The notes: a model not told the origin generated them from the sequence alone. Numbered from the stretch's first letter, positions 7,413 to 19,345 are shown. The stretch: DNA of 64,000 nucleotides from Acidobacteriota bacterium (GCA_947465645.1 CANIBQ010000016.1:1-64000); one strand, 5' to 3'. Made by a program: numbers and translations.

Positions 7413-7884
7413 ATGGAGGATGCGGACCGCGCCTATGTGGCGGGGTTGAAGATGCTCGGCCGGCGCGAGCTGTCGGAATCCCAGGTTCGCACGCGTCTGG
7501 CGCGCAAGGAGTTCGAGGGTGACGACATAGACACGGCCGTCGCGCGGCTGCGGCGCGAGCGGGCGCTCGACGACCACCGGACGGCGTTGGCGTGCGCGCG
7601 CACCGAGGTGCGCATCAAGCATCGGGGCCGGGCGCGCGTGCTCCGGCAGGTCGAGTCGCTCGGGATCGCCCGCACGGTGGCACGAGCCGCCGTCGCCGAG
7701 GTGTTCGGGGAACTGGACGAGAACGTGCTGCTCGAGCAGGCGCTCGAGCGGCGGCTTCGGCGGGGGCCATTGACCGACATGGCCACCGCGCGGCGCGTGC
7801 ACCGCTACCTGCTCGCACAGGGATTCGATCCCGCCCGGGTGAGCTCGGCAATCCGGGGACGCATCAAGAACATTCGCCTAACTC

Positions 7885-7895
<11 letters not shown>
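7413..7895 (+). CDS. recX: RecX-family regulator of RecA
   Basis: A 160-residue, highly charged, all-alpha protein built of three RecX repeats: it opens AYVAGLKMLGRRELSESQVRTRL, then DDIDTAVARLRRERALDD, and a third repeat ending YLLAQGFDPARVSSAI. RecX binds RecA filaments and usually limits recombinase activity. The start follows a TAAACT box by 6 nt. Its end overlaps alaS by 11 bp, so the two are translated together. RecX is a divergent family, but the repeat pattern and the neighbour alaS (recX-alaS is a common order) support the call. No recA is in the window. Confidence 0.85.
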
Positions 7896-10530
<2,635 letters not shown>

Positions 10531-10567
10531 AGGCCTCCGGTTACCCGGATCGCACTTCCAGTTGATC

Positions 10568-10696
10568 TTAGGCCGACTGGCCGCGGTGCCGTTTTCGAAG
10601 ACGCTCACGTTGGGCAAGCCAATCCCACAGCACGACCGCTCCGACTGACAGTACGATTCCGCCGAGGAGGATGAATAGACCGGTTGGGTCACTCAT
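10568..10696 (-). CDS. Small membrane protein, 42 aa
   Basis: A 42-residue protein with an N-terminal hydrophobic helix (TGLFILLGGIVLSVGAVVLW) followed by a basic RERLRKRHR tail, so one membrane segment with the C-terminus probably in the cytoplasm. The ATG overlaps the stop of the preceding small gene as ATGA, and AAGGAG lies 6-8 nt upstream, so translation is well supported. I do not recognise the family. The pair probably works together; no other partner is visible. Confidence 0.6.
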   Translation of the reverse strand: MSDPTGLFILLGGIVLSVGAVVLWDWLAQRERLRKRHRGQSA

Positions 10697-10893
10697 GATT
10701 TACTCCTTCCCGCCAGGATCAACGTGAAGACGCCGAGCACTGCCCATGCGGCGGCACCAGCCGCAGCGACCGCAATCGAAAAAGGTCGATCGGCAAGGAA
10801 CTGACCGAAGACCATCCCGCCGGCCGCGACGTTTGCCATATCCGGCACTTTATCGACAATGACTCGCCGTTGTCCCTCGGTCAACTCTAGCAT
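10693..10893 (-). CDS. Small membrane protein, 66 aa
   Basis: A 66-residue protein: a polar N-terminal segment MLELTEGQRRVIVDKVPDMA, then a weakly hydrophobic stretch and a strong helix FSIAVAAAGAAAWAVLGVFT. It ends in a basic RSKS tail. The ATG at 10893 is chosen because the longer frame upstream is Arg-rich and lacks a start signal; GGAG lies upstream. It is coupled by ATGA to the 42-residue gene. Family not recognised. The layout, a short soluble helix ahead of a membrane helix, is typical of small stress or membrane-complex subunits, but no function is claimed. Confidence 0.6.
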   Translation of the reverse strand: MLELTEGQRRVIVDKVPDMANVAAGGMVFGQFLADRPFSIAVAAAGAAAWAVLGVFTLILAGRSKS

Positions 10894-11054
10894 CGTCACT
10901 CTCCACGCGCCGAGAGGAAGCGAATGGCGTGCCCGCCATAACATTGGACAATCGGGCTCGTCCGTGCGCAATTCAGGCAGATTCTGCGTCGCAGGCCTAC
11001 CTCACGAATCGCATTTTTTTCACTCCTCATCTCCGCCGCAGAACAACGCCACGT

Positions 11055-11984
11055 CTAGGCGGAACGCGCGACGGGTCGGCCCGTCTCCGGGTTGCGCTTG
11101 CGGACCACGCGCTGCCACCACATGATCCCGCCGGTCACAAACATCACCGCAGGCGCGAGTCCGAGGACGACCCAGAGAATTTGGAGCGGGATGTTGCGCC
11201 AGCGACCGAAGTGCAGCCGCGTCATCCACAGCATCCCCGTCTCTATCCAGAGCGCAATCTTGCCGTCGCCCTCCGGGCCCGCGAAATAGTCCATGGCTGC
11301 TGTGAATGGATCGGGCATCCCGAGGTAGACGCCGGAAAAAGCCCAGACGAACAACAGCGCGAACATCCAGAAGCCGAGCGCGCTGTGCAGATCGAAGTTC
11401 ACCCGGCGCCAGCCCGCGTTCCACTTGACCGACACGCCGCGGCGCCACCGCATCGAGCCGGGCCACCAGACGACGGCGCCGGTGAGACAGAGCACGGTGA
11501 CGATCGCGCTCAGAAACCCATTCCACCAGCGCCCGGTCCGGTCGAACAGCAGCTCGTCGTGCAGGTTCACCATCCACAACAACGCGCGTGACCGCCAGGG
11601 GAACGAGTCGCCGAGATCCTCGCCGGTGTAGGGGTTGAACAGCCGCTCCTTCGACTCGTCGCCCCGCTTCATCTCCACCAGAATCGAAGGGTTGCGCGGT
11701 CGTATGCCTTCGCTGACGAAGGTCACGGTATAGCCGGGATAGAGCGCCAGGGCGCGCTGGGTAATCTGTTCAGTCGTGAGCACCGTCGCGTTCTCGTCAA
11801 ACGCCGGCTGCGGCGTCCGAAACGCCCGGTCCATCTCCACCCTGAACACGAGCGCGCTGCCCGTCACGCTCAGCATGACGATGTAGAGCCCGAGAGCCAG
11901 GCCAATCCAGAGGTGCACCTGAAATGCCGCCCTGCGCAGAAATACCGTCTGAGGCTGCCGCACCCATCGCCGCCACCACGTCAT
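11055..11984 (-). CDS. PepSY-associated transmembrane protein
   Basis: A 309-residue inner-membrane protein. A first membrane helix comes after FQVHLWIGLALGLYIVMLSVTG (about residues 22-45). A periplasmic PepSY-like region follows, including TEQITQRALALYPGYTVTFV and PYTGEDLG. Further helices lie near RWWNGFLSAIVTVLCLTGAVVWWPG, SALGFWMFALLFVWAFSG and at the C-terminus, before VTGGIMWWQRVVRK. This architecture is that of PepSY-TM proteins often linked to siderophore uptake and periplasmic reduction of ferric complexes. GAGGAGAA lies 4 nt before the ATG. No TonB-dependent receptor is adjacent, so the iron link is only by family. It is divergent from the lytic transglycosylase. Confidence 0.8.
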   Translation of the reverse strand: MTWWRRWVRQPQTVFLRRAAFQVHLWIGLALGLYIVMLSVTGSALVFRVEMDRAFRTPQPAFDENATVLTTEQITQRALALYPGYTVTFVSEGIRPRNPSILVEMKRGDESKERLFNPYTGEDLGDSFPWRSRALLWMVNLHDELLFDRTGRWWNGFLSAIVTVLCLTGAVVWWPGSMRWRRGVSVKWNAGWRRVNFDLHSALGFWMFALLFVWAFSGVYLGMPDPFTAAMDYFAGPEGDGKIALWIETGMLWMTRLHFGRWRNIPLQILWVVLGLAPAVMFVTGGIMWWQRVVRKRNPETGRPVARSA

Positions 11985-12179
11985 CCGATTCTCCTCGCCG
12001 TAACTACCACCTGAACAGTGCTTTGCGCAGAAATTGGCTTGGAAACGCCCGCCAGAAACTCATCGGTTCCGCCGCATGATATCTGACTAACGTCAGGGCG
12101 GTTCTGCGCCGATATTACGGGAGACTCCCGAGGCGTTGAACTGTACGTTAAGCTCTTGAATCTCAGCGGTTTCCAACGA

Positions 12180-12893
12180 ATGCTCATCAGAACGCTCCTG
12201 CTCGTGACGTGCGCGGCACTGCTCTGGCCCGGCGAGGCCGATGCCCAGATCTACGCGTGGCGCGACGCCAACGGCAACATGGTGCTGTCGGATCGCCGCC
12301 AAAGCGACGATGCGAAGACCTACGCCGTGCCCAATGCGCCCACGCTGCGTTCCACCCGGCCCAGCGCGGCGCCGCGCATCCGCGCGCAGTACGAGCCGCT
12401 GGTGCTCGAGCACGCGCGTTCGCAAGGCGTCCGTCCCGATCTCGTTCGCGCCGTCATCCAGGTGGAGTCAGGATTCAATCCGCGCGCGCGGTCGCCGAAA
12501 GGCGCCATGGGCCTCATGCAGCTCATGCCCGGCACGGCGATGGAGCTTGGCGTGCGCAACGCGTTCGACCCGGCCGAGAACATCCGCGGCGGCACGGCGT
12601 ACCTGCGACAGTTGCTCGACCGCTACAGCGGCGATGAGACGCTGGCGCTGGCCGCCTACAATGCCGGCTACGGCGCCGTCGATCGCCACGGCCGCAAGGT
12701 CCCGCCCTTCCAGGAAACACGCGATTACGTGAAGAAGGTCGGCTCGTTTGCAAGCCTCGAGACCGCCCCGGCGGAACCGACGCCCGGAAAGCGCGTGATC
12801 TACAAGCGGATCGACATCGTCAATGGCCAGCCGGTTGCGCACTACTTTTCCGACCGCCCGTCCTCGGGCCCGTACGAGATTCTCTCGCGCTAG
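12180..12893 (+). CDS. Lytic transglycosylase (SLT domain) with DUF4124-like N-terminus
   Basis: A 237-residue exported murein hydrolase. A signal peptide ([22 protein letters not shown]) is followed by a DUF4124-like segment, [17 protein letters not shown]. The SLT/goose-lysozyme-type domain starts near [10 protein letters not shown]; its catalytic Glu is in [10 protein letters not shown], with [26 protein letters not shown] and [13 protein letters not shown] following. It cleaves peptidoglycan with formation of 1,6-anhydro muramic ends in the periplasm. The ATG at 12180 is preferred over 12156 because it gives a proper signal peptide. The C-terminal tail repeats a DUF4124-like [13 protein letters not shown]. 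It overlaps the next gene. Confidence 0.87.
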   Translation: MLIRTLLLVTCAALLWPGEADAQIYAWRDANGNMVLSDRRQSDDAKTYAVPNAPTLRSTRPSAAPRIRAQYEPLVLEHARSQGVRPDLVRAVIQVESGFNPRARSPKGAMGLMQLMPGTAMELGVRNAFDPAENIRGGTAYLRQLLDRYSGDETLALAAYNAGYGAVDRHGRKVPPFQETRDYVKKVGSFASLETAPAEPTPGKRVIYKRIDIVNGQPVAHYFSDRPSSGPYEILSR

Positions 12894-13794
12894 CCTGCTG
12901 CTGGCCGTCGCGCTCGTCGCGACCGGAGGCCTCGTCATCCCCGGAGGTCTGAATGCCTCCGGCTACCCTCTCCAATCCGAAACGCTTCCTGCTTCACTCC
13001 AGTCCATGGTCGATACCGAACGCGCGTTTGCCGCGCGCGCGAAGGTGGTCGGCTGGAAGCAAGCCTTCCTCGAGTATTTCGCCGACTCCGCGATCGGCTT
13101 CGATGGCGATAACGCCGGCTCGGCCAGGGATCAGATCCGGACGCTGCCAGATCCGCCGAAGGACATGCAGTTGCTGTGGGAGCCGCGGCATGGCGACGCC
13201 GCGGCCAGCGGCGAGCTTGGCTACCTGACGGGCCCCTCCACCAGCATCAATCCGGCGCAAAACAACGGCGCGCCGCGGCATGGCAGCTACGCGTCCGTCT
13301 GGAAGCGGCAGGCAGACGGCCGCTACAAGGTCGTCATCGACGTGGGCGTGACCACGCCGGCACCGGCGCCGTTTGCTCCCGGCTTCACCCGCCCGCCGCA
13401 GGGGCCGCGCCATGCCGGGAATGACACCCTCGAGACCGCCGCCGGGTCGCTGCGCGAGGCCGACGCCGCGCTGACCACGGCCGCCCTCGGCAATCGCGCG
13501 GCTGGCTATCGCGGCCGTCTGGCCGAAGGGGCCCGGCTGCACTACCCGAATGTGCTGCCAGTCGTCGGCGAGACCGCCATCCTGTCGTGGCTCGGCACGC
13601 AGCCGTCGCTCTCGGCGGGCGAGACGCGGTATGCGGAAGCAGCGCGATCGGCCGACCTTGGCTATACCTGGGGCAGCTACGCGGCCCCTGCCGCGGGCAA
13701 CGATCCAGCCCAGAAGGGCTTTTACACGCGTGTCTGGACCCGTGGGCGGGACGGGGTCTGGAAAGTCGCCCTGGACGTGCTGCAGCCCCAATAA
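12823..13794 (+). CDS. Exported protein with two NTF2/DUF4440-like repeats
   Basis: About 320 residues with an N-terminal hydrophobic segment ([14 protein letters not shown]) that looks like a signal peptide. Two related domains of about 130 residues follow: each has a helix with an ER/AD-AF pattern, then GELGYLTG or [10 protein letters not shown], and ends in a YxxVWKRQ / TRVWTRG strand followed by WKVxxDV. These match NTF2-like (DUF4440/SnoaL) folds, which bind small ligands or are enzymes; no catalytic set is evident. The start is uncertain: ATG 12823 or TTG 12835, both inside the preceding gene. A palindromic repeat (12941-12962) encodes part of the sequence after the signal region (GGLNASG). 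Confidence 0.65.
   Translation: MASRLRTTFPTARPRARTRFSRASLLLAVALVATGGLVIPGGLNASGYPLQSETLPASLQSMVDTERAFAARAKVVGWKQAFLEYFADSAIGFDGDNAGSARDQIRTLPDPPKDMQLLWEPRHGDAAASGELGYLTGPSTSINPAQNNGAPRHGSYASVWKRQADGRYKVVIDVGVTTPAPAPFAPGFTRPPQGPRHAGNDTLETAAGSLREADAALTTAALGNRAAGYRGRLAEGARLHYPNVLPVVGETAILSWLGTQPSLSAGETRYAEAARSADLGYTWGSYAAPAAGNDPAQKGFYTRVWTRGRDGVWKVALDVLQPQ
12941..12962. repeat. GC-rich palindrome, CCGGAGG type, inside a coding region
   Basis: CCGGAGGTC-TGAA-TGCCTCCGG pairs along nearly its whole length and matches the palindrome at the alaS stop with two changes. Here it is read in frame near the signal-peptide end of the NTF2-like protein. Confidence 0.7.
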
Positions 13795-13808
13795 CCCCGG
13801 GCACGTAG

Positions 13809-13814
13809 TACAAT
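13809..13814 (+). promoter_or_regulatory. -10-like box TACAAT of rpsT
   Basis: TACAAT lies 31 nt before the GTG of rpsT, leaving a short leader that carries GAGAGGAAG as ribosome-binding site. Confidence 0.5.
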
Positions 13815-13845
13815 CACGTTTTCTTAGAGAGAGGAAGTCCGCAAC

Positions 13846-14118
13846 GTGGCCAAGCGTACGAAGTCAGCGCTCAAAGCAAACCGGCAGAACGTCAAGCGCC
13901 GGGAACACAACCGTTCGATGCGCACCAAGCTCCGCACCGCGCTCAAGGCGATCCGGGCATCGCTCGATGCCAAGGACCTGAGCGGCGCGAAAGAGGCGCT
14001 GAGCAAGACCGCGTCGATCGTAGACAAGATGGCCACCAAGGGCATCATTCACCGCAACACGGCGGGCCGCTACAAGTCGCGGCTGGCGTTGCGGTTGAAG
14101 TCGGGCGCAAGCGCGTAA
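13846..14118 (+). CDS. rpsT: 30S ribosomal protein S20
   Basis: A 90-residue, very basic, all-helical protein beginning AKRTKSALKANRQNVKRREH, then MRTKLRTALKAI and GIIHRNTAGRYKSRL, which are signature stretches of bS20. It binds 16S rRNA in the small subunit early in assembly. The start is GTG, preceded by GAGAGGAAG at about 9 nt and a TACAAT box further upstream, so the gene has its own leader-bearing transcript, unlike several leaderless neighbours. A palindrome directly after the stop could act as a terminator between it and the convergent holA. Confidence 0.95.
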   Translation: MAKRTKSALKANRQNVKRREHNRSMRTKLRTALKAIRASLDAKDLSGAKEALSKTASIVDKMATKGIIHRNTAGRYKSRLALRLKSGASA

Positions 14119-14138
14119 GGGCCGGCTAGAGCCGGCCC
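14119..14138. terminator. Palindrome between convergent rpsT and holA
   Basis: GGGCCGGCT-AG-AGCCGGCCC is a perfect 20-bp inverted repeat 1 nt after the rpsT stop and shortly after the end of holA. It may end both transcripts, although no T tract follows. It also resembles the other GC palindromes of the window. Confidence 0.5.
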
Positions 14139-15064
14139 GCACGTCGCGTTCCACACAACTCCACCACCAACCGCTCCAGCAGAATGCGGGGATCGCCGCC
14201 CGACGACTTGAGGGCGAGGTCCGTTCGCAGCAGCGCCTCGATCGCCGCGCCAAGGCGCGGCCCCGGTACCTTTTCAGCGGCGAGACGGAGCTGCCCGAGC
14301 ACCATGAAGGGCGGCGCGCCGGCATCGAGCGACAGCCCGAGCTCGCGCAGCGCTTCGGCCGCGTCGTTGCGGCCGATCGCATTCGCGATCCCCCAGTCGG
14401 CCTGCGCCTCCGGACCCGCCGGCACCGCCTGCCGCGCATCCTCGGCGGTGATCGTCGGCTGCCCCATGGCATACAGCGCAAGGCGCTCGATCGCGCCGCG
14501 CAGGCGGACGATGTCGAGCCCGGTTCGCTCCACCAGCGCACGCGAGGTCGCGGGGTCGAGCGTGATGCCTTCTTTCGCGGCGCGCGCCTTCACCCAGCGC
14601 TCGGCGTCGCCGGCGTCGTCGATCGTCCCGCAATCGACCACGTGCGCCTCTTTGACGAGGATCTTGACCAGGCGCCGGCGCATGTCGACCGGTCCGCACA
14701 CGAACACGACGGTCGCGTGGGCCGGCGGATGCTTGACGAACTCCTCGAGGCGCTCGAGCTCCTCTTCGGCCGCCTTGCTCTCGCGCTTCGGGATGAGGAG
14801 CTTCTCTGCCTCGTGAATCACGACCACCCGCCTGGGGGCCATCATCGGCAGCGTGCCCGCGGCGTGGAGCAGGTCGTCCACCTTGGCCTCGCCGCCGTAG
14901 AGGTGATCGACGTTGAACGCCCGCAGCCCTTCGTCCACCATCTCGGTAAAGTCGTTGGCGACCGCCGTCTTCTCCATGTCGTCGGCGCCGACGAGCATAT
15001 AGAGCGGCGCAGTCTCCCCGGAGGCGACCTGCTTGCGCAGCGCGGCCGGCGTCAAGGGAGGCAT
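14126..15064 (-). CDS. holA: DNA polymerase III subunit delta
   Basis: A 312-residue HolA. The AAA-like N-terminal domain begins PLYMLVGADDMEKTAVANDF; it has no functional Walker A, as expected for delta. The middle region includes RRVVVIHEAEKLL and VVFVCGPVDMRRRLVK. The C-terminal collar domain includes GLDIVRLRGAIERLALY and a final FMVLGQLRLAAEKV. Delta opens the beta clamp within the clamp loader. The ATG shares one base with the lptE stop, indicating coupling. The C-terminus is a little short compared with the usual 330-340 residues. leuS-lptE-holA is a frequent bacterial order, supporting the call. Confidence 0.9.
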   Translation of the reverse strand: MPPLTPAALRKQVASGETAPLYMLVGADDMEKTAVANDFTEMVDEGLRAFNVDHLYGGEAKVDDLLHAAGTLPMMAPRRVVVIHEAEKLLIPKRESKAAEEELERLEEFVKHPPAHATVVFVCGPVDMRRRLVKILVKEAHVVDCGTIDDAGDAERWVKARAAKEGITLDPATSRALVERTGLDIVRLRGAIERLALYAMGQPTITAEDARQAVPAGPEAQADWGIANAIGRNDAAEALRELGLSLDAGAPPFMVLGQLRLAAEKVPGPRLGAAIEALLRTDLALKSSGGDPRILLERLVVELCGTRRAGRL

Positions 15065-15606
15065 CAGAACGCTTCGAGAATGGCGGTCACCACCGAGCGG
15101 GCGATGTCGCTCGAGATGCGGTCGAACGAGCTGCGCTCCTGGGTGAGAAATTCGGCGCCCTCGAGCGCGACGTTGCTGCGGGTGCTCAACTCGTACTCCT
15201 CTCGGAAGGTCAGCGCCTGATTCGACCAGAGCACCTGCGTCGTTCTCGCATCGATGAACTCCACGCGCATCGTCAGCGTGAACAGGTAGCGCGATGCGAG
15301 CTGTTGCTCGGTGAATCCCACCGGCTGCACGGTGATCGAGGTCACGGCGCCGGTGACGATCGCATCGGCTCCAGGCGCCTCCGGAATGACCGCGTACTTG
15401 CCGCGGCCGATGAACTCGGTCCGGATCTTCTCGGTGAGCACCTGCTCCACCTGAAAAAACGTACTGAGATTCTGCAACTGGGGAACGCCGACGACGCGGA
15501 TGTAGTCGGGCAGGAAGGACCCGCGTCCGGCCAGCGCATAGCCGCAGCCCGAAGAGGCCAGTGCCAGGACGAAGACGAGCGACGGGGCGAATCTATTGAA
15601 CGACAA
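15064..15606 (-). CDS. lptE: LPS-assembly lipoprotein LptE
   Basis: A 180-residue lipoprotein: signal peptide with lipobox ending SSGCG, then [21 protein letters not shown], the characteristic start of LptE (GYxLxG...), and a small alpha/beta domain including [16 protein letters not shown]. LptE plugs LptD in the outer membrane and guides LPS insertion. The start is TTG, overlapping the leuS stop by 14 bp. Position between leuS and holA is the standard one. It shows that this organism makes LPS, in line with lpxA and lpxI further on. Confidence 0.88.
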   Translation of the reverse strand: MSFNRFAPSLVFVLALASSGCGYALAGRGSFLPDYIRVVGVPQLQNLSTFFQVEQVLTEKIRTEFIGRGKYAVIPEAPGADAIVTGAVTSITVQPVGFTEQQLASRYLFTLTMRVEFIDARTTQVLWSNQALTFREEYELSTRSNVALEGAEFLTQERSSFDRISSDIARSVVTAILEAF

Positions 15607-18157
15607 TCGACACCAGTCTTCCCTTCGCCACCACGACCTTCTTCACCGTCTTCCCCGCCGTATGCGTCATCACCGTCGGGTCGGCGAGCGCCAGCTTCTC
15701 GAGGTCTGATTCCGACGTCTCCGCCGCGACGGTGAGGCGTGCGCGCACCTTGCCGTTGACCTGCACGGGGATGACGATCTCGTCGGCCTTCGCGACGTCG
15801 GCCCTGAACTCCGGCCAGGTCGCGGCCGCCAGCGTCTCGCCGTGGCCGATCATGTCCCACATCTCCTCGGCCATATGCGGCGCGAACGGCGCGAGCATCC
15901 GAATCAGCGCCTCGCAGGCCTCGCGGACCACGCAGATCGTTTCGCGGCGCTCGACCTCACCGGCACGATCGACGTCCTCGTCGGCGTGGCGGCCAGGGCC
16001 GCCCGTGACCGTCTGCTCGCCGAACGCGTAGAGGTCGTTGACGAGCTCCATCATGGCGGAGACGGCCGTGTTCAACTGCTGCCGCTGCTCGATGTCCTGA
16101 GTGACGCGGCGAATGGTCTCGTGCGTCTTCCGCCGCAGCGCCCGCTCGGCTGCGTTGAGCGTGTCGCACCCGTCGGGACTGGCGATGCCATCTCCCGCGA
16201 CGGTCTCGTTCCAGTGGTCGACGAAGCGCCACACCCGGGCCAGGAAGCGGAAGCTCCCTTCGAGGCCCGAGTCGCTCCACTCGACCTCTTTCTCCGGCGG
16301 TGCCACGAACATCACGTAGAGCCGCAGCGCGTCGGCGCCGTACTTCTGCAGCATCGAGTCGGGATCGACGACGTTGCCCTTGGACTTCGACATGACCGCG
16401 CCGTCTTTGAGCACCATCCCCTGCGTGAGGAGCTGCGTGAACGGTTCGCTGTGGTCCACCAGGTCGATGTCGCGGAACACGCGCGCGAAAAACCGCGAGT
16501 AGATCAGGTGCAGGATCGCGTGCTCGACGCCGCCGCTGTAGAAGTCCACGGGCAGCCAGTACTTCACCGCCGCCGGGTCGAAGGGCATCGTGCCGTTGCG
16601 CGGGTCGGCGAAGCGGTAGAAGTACCAGGACGAGTCCACGAACGTGTCCATCGTGTCGGTCTCGCGCCTCGCCGGACCGCCGCACGTCGGGCACTTCACG
16701 TTGACGAACTCCGGCACCTGCGCGAGCGGCGAATCGCCGCGCCCGGTGAACTCGGTAATCCTGGGCAGCTCCACGGGAAGCTGGTCGTCCGGCACCGGCA
16801 CGATGCCGTCTTTCTCGCAGTAGATCATGGGGATCGGCGTGCCCCAGTACCGCTGCCGTGAAATGCCCCAGTCTTTGAGCCGGTACTGCACGGTGCCTTC
16901 GCCGATGCCCCGCTCCCTGGCGGCGCCGATCATCTTCTTCTGCGCGTCAGCGGAGGCCAGCCCCGAATATTCCCCTGAATCGACCAGCGTGCCGAAGGCT
17001 TCGGCCGACTCGGTCATCGCGTCGGCGGACTGCGGCTTGCCGTCAGGTGTGATGACCACGCGAATCGGCAGGTTGAACTTCCGGGCGAACTCGAAATCGC
17101 GCTGGTCGTGGGCCGGGACCGCCATCACGGCGCCGGTGCCGTACTCGCCGAGCACGAAGTTGGCCACCCAGATCGGGATCGGCTGCCTGGTGAAGGGATT
17201 GATCGCCCGGCGCCCGGTATCGAACCCCTGCTTCTCGATCTCTCCACTCATGCGGGCCGCGCGGTCCTGCAGGCGGAAGTCGAGTGCCATCTTGCGAAAC
17301 CCTTCAGGGTCAGGCGACGTCTCGGCAAATGTCGCGACGAGCGGGTGTTCGGGGCCGAGCAGCGCGAACGTGGCCCCGAAGATCGTATCGATGCGGGTGG
17401 TGAAGACCTCGAAGGCGTCCGGGCTCTGGGCTTTAGGCTCTGGGCTTTGGGGTTCGACGGCGAACTTGACGCGCGAGCCTTCCGACCGTCCGATCCAGTT
17501 CCGCTGCATCGTCAGAACTTTTTCGGGCCATCCCTGGAGCGCCGCCGTGGCGTCGAGGAGCTCGTCGGCATACGCCGTGATGCGGAAGCACCACTGTTCC
17601 AGGTCGCGCATCTCGACCGGCGTGCCGCAGCGCCAGCAGCCGCCGTCCACCACCTGTTCGTTGGCGAGCACGGTGTTGTCCACCGGGCACCAGTTCACCG
17701 ACGACTTGCGGCGATACGCCAGGCCCTTCTCGAACATCCGTATGAAGAGCCACTGGTTCCACTTGTAGTACTCCGGGTCGCAGGTCGCGAACTCACGCTC
17801 CCAGGCGTAACTGATGCCGAGGCGCTGGAGCTGCCCCTTCATGTGCGCGATGTTGCTGCGCGTCGAGACCTCGGGATGGATGCCGTTCTTGATCGCGGCG
17901 TTCTCAGCCGGAAGTCCGAAGGCGTCCCAGCCGAACGGATGCAGGACGTTATAGCCGCGCATCCGCTTCATGCGTGCCATCACGTCGCCGATGATGTAGT
18001 TGCGGACGTGGCCGACGTGGGCGTGTCCGGATGGATACGCGAACATCTCGAGGCAGTAGAACTTCGGCCGCGCGGGGTCGACCGACACCTCGAAAGCGCG
18101 AGATGCCGCCCACTTGTGCTGCCACTTCTTGTCGAGTTCCTGAGGACGATAATCCAT
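15593..18157 (-). CDS. leuS: Leucyl-tRNA synthetase
   Basis: An 854-residue class I synthetase. It starts [16 protein letters not shown], has the HIGH-type motif ([11 protein letters not shown]), zinc-type [15 protein letters not shown], the CP1 editing domain with [13 protein letters not shown], and KMSKS as [13 protein letters not shown] near the C-terminal third. It charges tRNA-Leu and edits norvaline or isoleucine. The frame continues upstream of 18157 through repetitive GTGCAC DNA, but the ATG at 18157 fits the family start. In CP1, residues [13 protein letters not shown] are encoded by a GGGCTYTG word repeat (17421-17456) and look like a recent in-frame insertion. No Shine-Dalgarno sequence precedes the ATG. 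Confidence 0.95.
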   Translation of the reverse strand: MDYRPQELDKKWQHKWAASRAFEVSVDPARPKFYCLEMFAYPSGHAHVGHVRNYIIGDVMARMKRMRGYNVLHPFGWDAFGLPAENAAIKNGIHPEVSTRSNIAHMKGQLQRLGISYAWEREFATCDPEYYKWNQWLFIRMFEKGLAYRRKSSVNWCPVDNTVLANEQVVDGGCWRCGTPVEMRDLEQWCFRITAYADELLDATAALQGWPEKVLTMQRNWIGRSEGSRVKFAVEPQSPEPKAQSPDAFEVFTTRIDTIFGATFALLGPEHPLVATFAETSPDPEGFRKMALDFRLQDRAARMSGEIEKQGFDTGRRAINPFTRQPIPIWVANFVLGEYGTGAVMAVPAHDQRDFEFARKFNLPIRVVITPDGKPQSADAMTESAEAFGTLVDSGEYSGLASADAQKKMIGAARERGIGEGTVQYRLKDWGISRQRYWGTPIPMIYCEKDGIVPVPDDQLPVELPRITEFTGRGDSPLAQVPEFVNVKCPTCGGPARRETDTMDTFVDSSWYFYRFADPRNGTMPFDPAAVKYWLPVDFYSGGVEHAILHLIYSRFFARVFRDIDLVDHSEPFTQLLTQGMVLKDGAVMSKSKGNVVDPDSMLQKYGADALRLYVMFVAPPEKEVEWSDSGLEGSFRFLARVWRFVDHWNETVAGDGIASPDGCDTLNAAERALRRKTHETIRRVTQDIEQRQQLNTAVSAMMELVNDLYAFGEQTVTGGPGRHADEDVDRAGEVERRETICVVREACEALIRMLAPFAPHMAEEMWDMIGHGETLAAATWPEFRADVAKADEIVIPVQVNGKVRARLTVAAETSESDLEKLALADPTVMTHTAGKTVKKVVVAKGRLVSIVVQ
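17421..17456. repeat. GGGCTYTG word repeat inside leuS
   Basis: About 36 bp made of GGGCTCTG, GGGCTTTA, GGCTCTG and GGGCTTTGGGG words, identical in style to the intergenic repeats at 4997-5051 and 19826-19858. It lies in frame within leuS and encodes a Pro/Ser/Glu/Lys-rich stretch. Confidence 0.75.
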
Positions 18158-18162
18158 GTTCA

Positions 18163-18303
18163 AAGTGCAGGGTGCACGGTGCACCGGTGCGAGTGCACGG
18201 TGCAGGTGCACGGTGCATCTGTGCGAGTGCACGGTGCAGGCGCACTGGCACCATGCACGATGCAGGTGCACTGGCACCATGCACAGTGCACGTGCACCTT
18301 GAA
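18163..18303. repeat. GTGCA word array upstream of leuS
   Basis: About 140 bp composed almost wholly of GTGCAC, GGTGCA and GCACCATGCAC words; the 12-mer GTGCACGGTGCA occurs four times. One half is rich in GGTGCA and the other in GCACC, so the array can fold into a long imperfect hairpin. Spacing is irregular, so it is not CRISPR. It ends a few bases before the leuS ATG. Confidence 0.85.
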
Positions 18304-18306
18304 CGA

Positions 18307-19338
18307 TTATATCGTCCAGTAATTGCGAAGATGAGGAAGAACCGCCGCCAGGCATGCGTCGCCGCGCGGTGTGGGGCCTGCCGGCGCGGGCAGCTTCTCG
18401 AGTGTGGTGTCGCCGGCGAGCGCGGCAATCGTGCTCCGCAGCGACTCGGCGAGCGCCTTCAGGTCGTAGCCGCCCTCGGTCACAGCCACGACGCGTCCCG
18501 CGCAGCACTCGTCGGCCACCGACGCAATCAAGGCGGTCAGCCGGCCAAACTGCGGAGCTGTCACGCGCATGCCGCCCAGCGGATCGTCCACGTGCGCATC
18601 GAAGCCCGCGGAGATCAGGATCAGCTCAGGCTTGAACTGGCGGAGCACCGGCAAGACCGCCGCGATGTACACGCGGTCGTGATCCGCGTCGGTGGCGCCG
18701 GCTTCGAGCGGCAGGTTGACGGTGAAGCCGGTTCCGGCCTCCCTGCCGATCTCATTGGCCGCGCCGGTGCCCGGGTAGAAGGGAAACTGGTGCGACGAGA
18801 CGAACAGGACAGACGGATCTTCGTAGAACGTCCACTGCGTGCCATTGCCGTGGTGCACGTCGTAATCGACGATGGCGACGCGCGACAGGCCGCGGGCCCG
18901 GGCATGCGCCGCCGCGATCGCCACGTTGTTGAACAGGCAGAACCCCATCGCTCGATTGCGCTCGGCGTGATGACCCGGCGGCCGAATCATCGCGAGCGCG
19001 CGGGAGCGCGGCCCACCGTCCAGCACGTGATCGACAGCGCCGGCACCCGCTCCGGCGGCCAGCAACGCCACCTCGTAGGTGTCGTTGGACGTGTAGGTAT
19101 CGGGATCGAGCGCCACGGCGCGGCCGGCGGTCTCCCTGATCAGCCCGAGGTACTCGCGGTCGTGCACCCGGGCCAGCTCGTCCTCGGTCGCCGGCCGGGG
19201 CTCGACGACGCGTCCGCCGGTCTGGCGGAATTCCGACGCCACCACCTGCATCACCTCGGCACGCTCGACGCGCTCGGGGTGACCGGGGGGATTCAGGTGA
19301 TCGGCAAAGCGGTCGGACGTGAAGACGGCCAGGGACAC
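18307..19338 (-). CDS. Histone deacetylase-like (class II) amidohydrolase
   Basis: A 343-residue member of the arginase/deacetylase superfamily. It has [11 protein letters not shown] near the N-terminus, [25 protein letters not shown] with the catalytic His pair, and zinc ligands in [12 protein letters not shown] and [14 protein letters not shown]. The active-site region [12 protein letters not shown] is present near the end. Bacterial members deacetylate acetylated polyamines or other small amides, or possibly acetyl-lysine; the substrate here is unknown. The GTG at 19338 is chosen because TACAAT ends 7 nt before it and homologues begin near this [10 protein letters not shown] segment; the frame upstream is low-quality. 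Transcription is toward the GTGCA array and leuS. Confidence 0.88.
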   Translation of the reverse strand: MSLAVFTSDRFADHLNPPGHPERVERAEVMQVVASEFRQTGGRVVEPRPATEDELARVHDREYLGLIRETAGRAVALDPDTYTSNDTYEVALLAAGAGAGAVDHVLDGGPRSRALAMIRPPGHHAERNRAMGFCLFNNVAIAAAHARARGLSRVAIVDYDVHHGNGTQWTFYEDPSVLFVSSHQFPFYPGTGAANEIGREAGTGFTVNLPLEAGATDADHDRVYIAAVLPVLRQFKPELILISAGFDAHVDDPLGGMRVTAPQFGRLTALIASVADECCAGRVVAVTEGGYDLKALAESLRSTIAALAGDTTLEKLPAPAGPTPRGDACLAAVLPHLRNYWTI

Positions 19339-19345
19339 GGATGGG

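Noticed and set aside
15842..16861. Plus-strand frame opposite leuS
   Set aside because: Antisense shadow; leuS motifs are intact on the minus strand.
18163..18303. CRISPR-like array
   Set aside because: The GTGCA words repeat at irregular distance, without constant repeats or unique spacers, and no cas genes are present.
18158..18306. T-box or amino acid riboswitch upstream of leuS
   Set aside because: No specifier loop or T-box bulge sequence can be seen; the leader is wholly the GTGCA array.
18158..18508. N-terminal extension of LeuRS through the GTGCA array
   Set aside because: The frame is open but gives a His/Cys/Val repeat peptide with no family match; [12 protein letters not shown] at 18157 is the normal LeuRS start.
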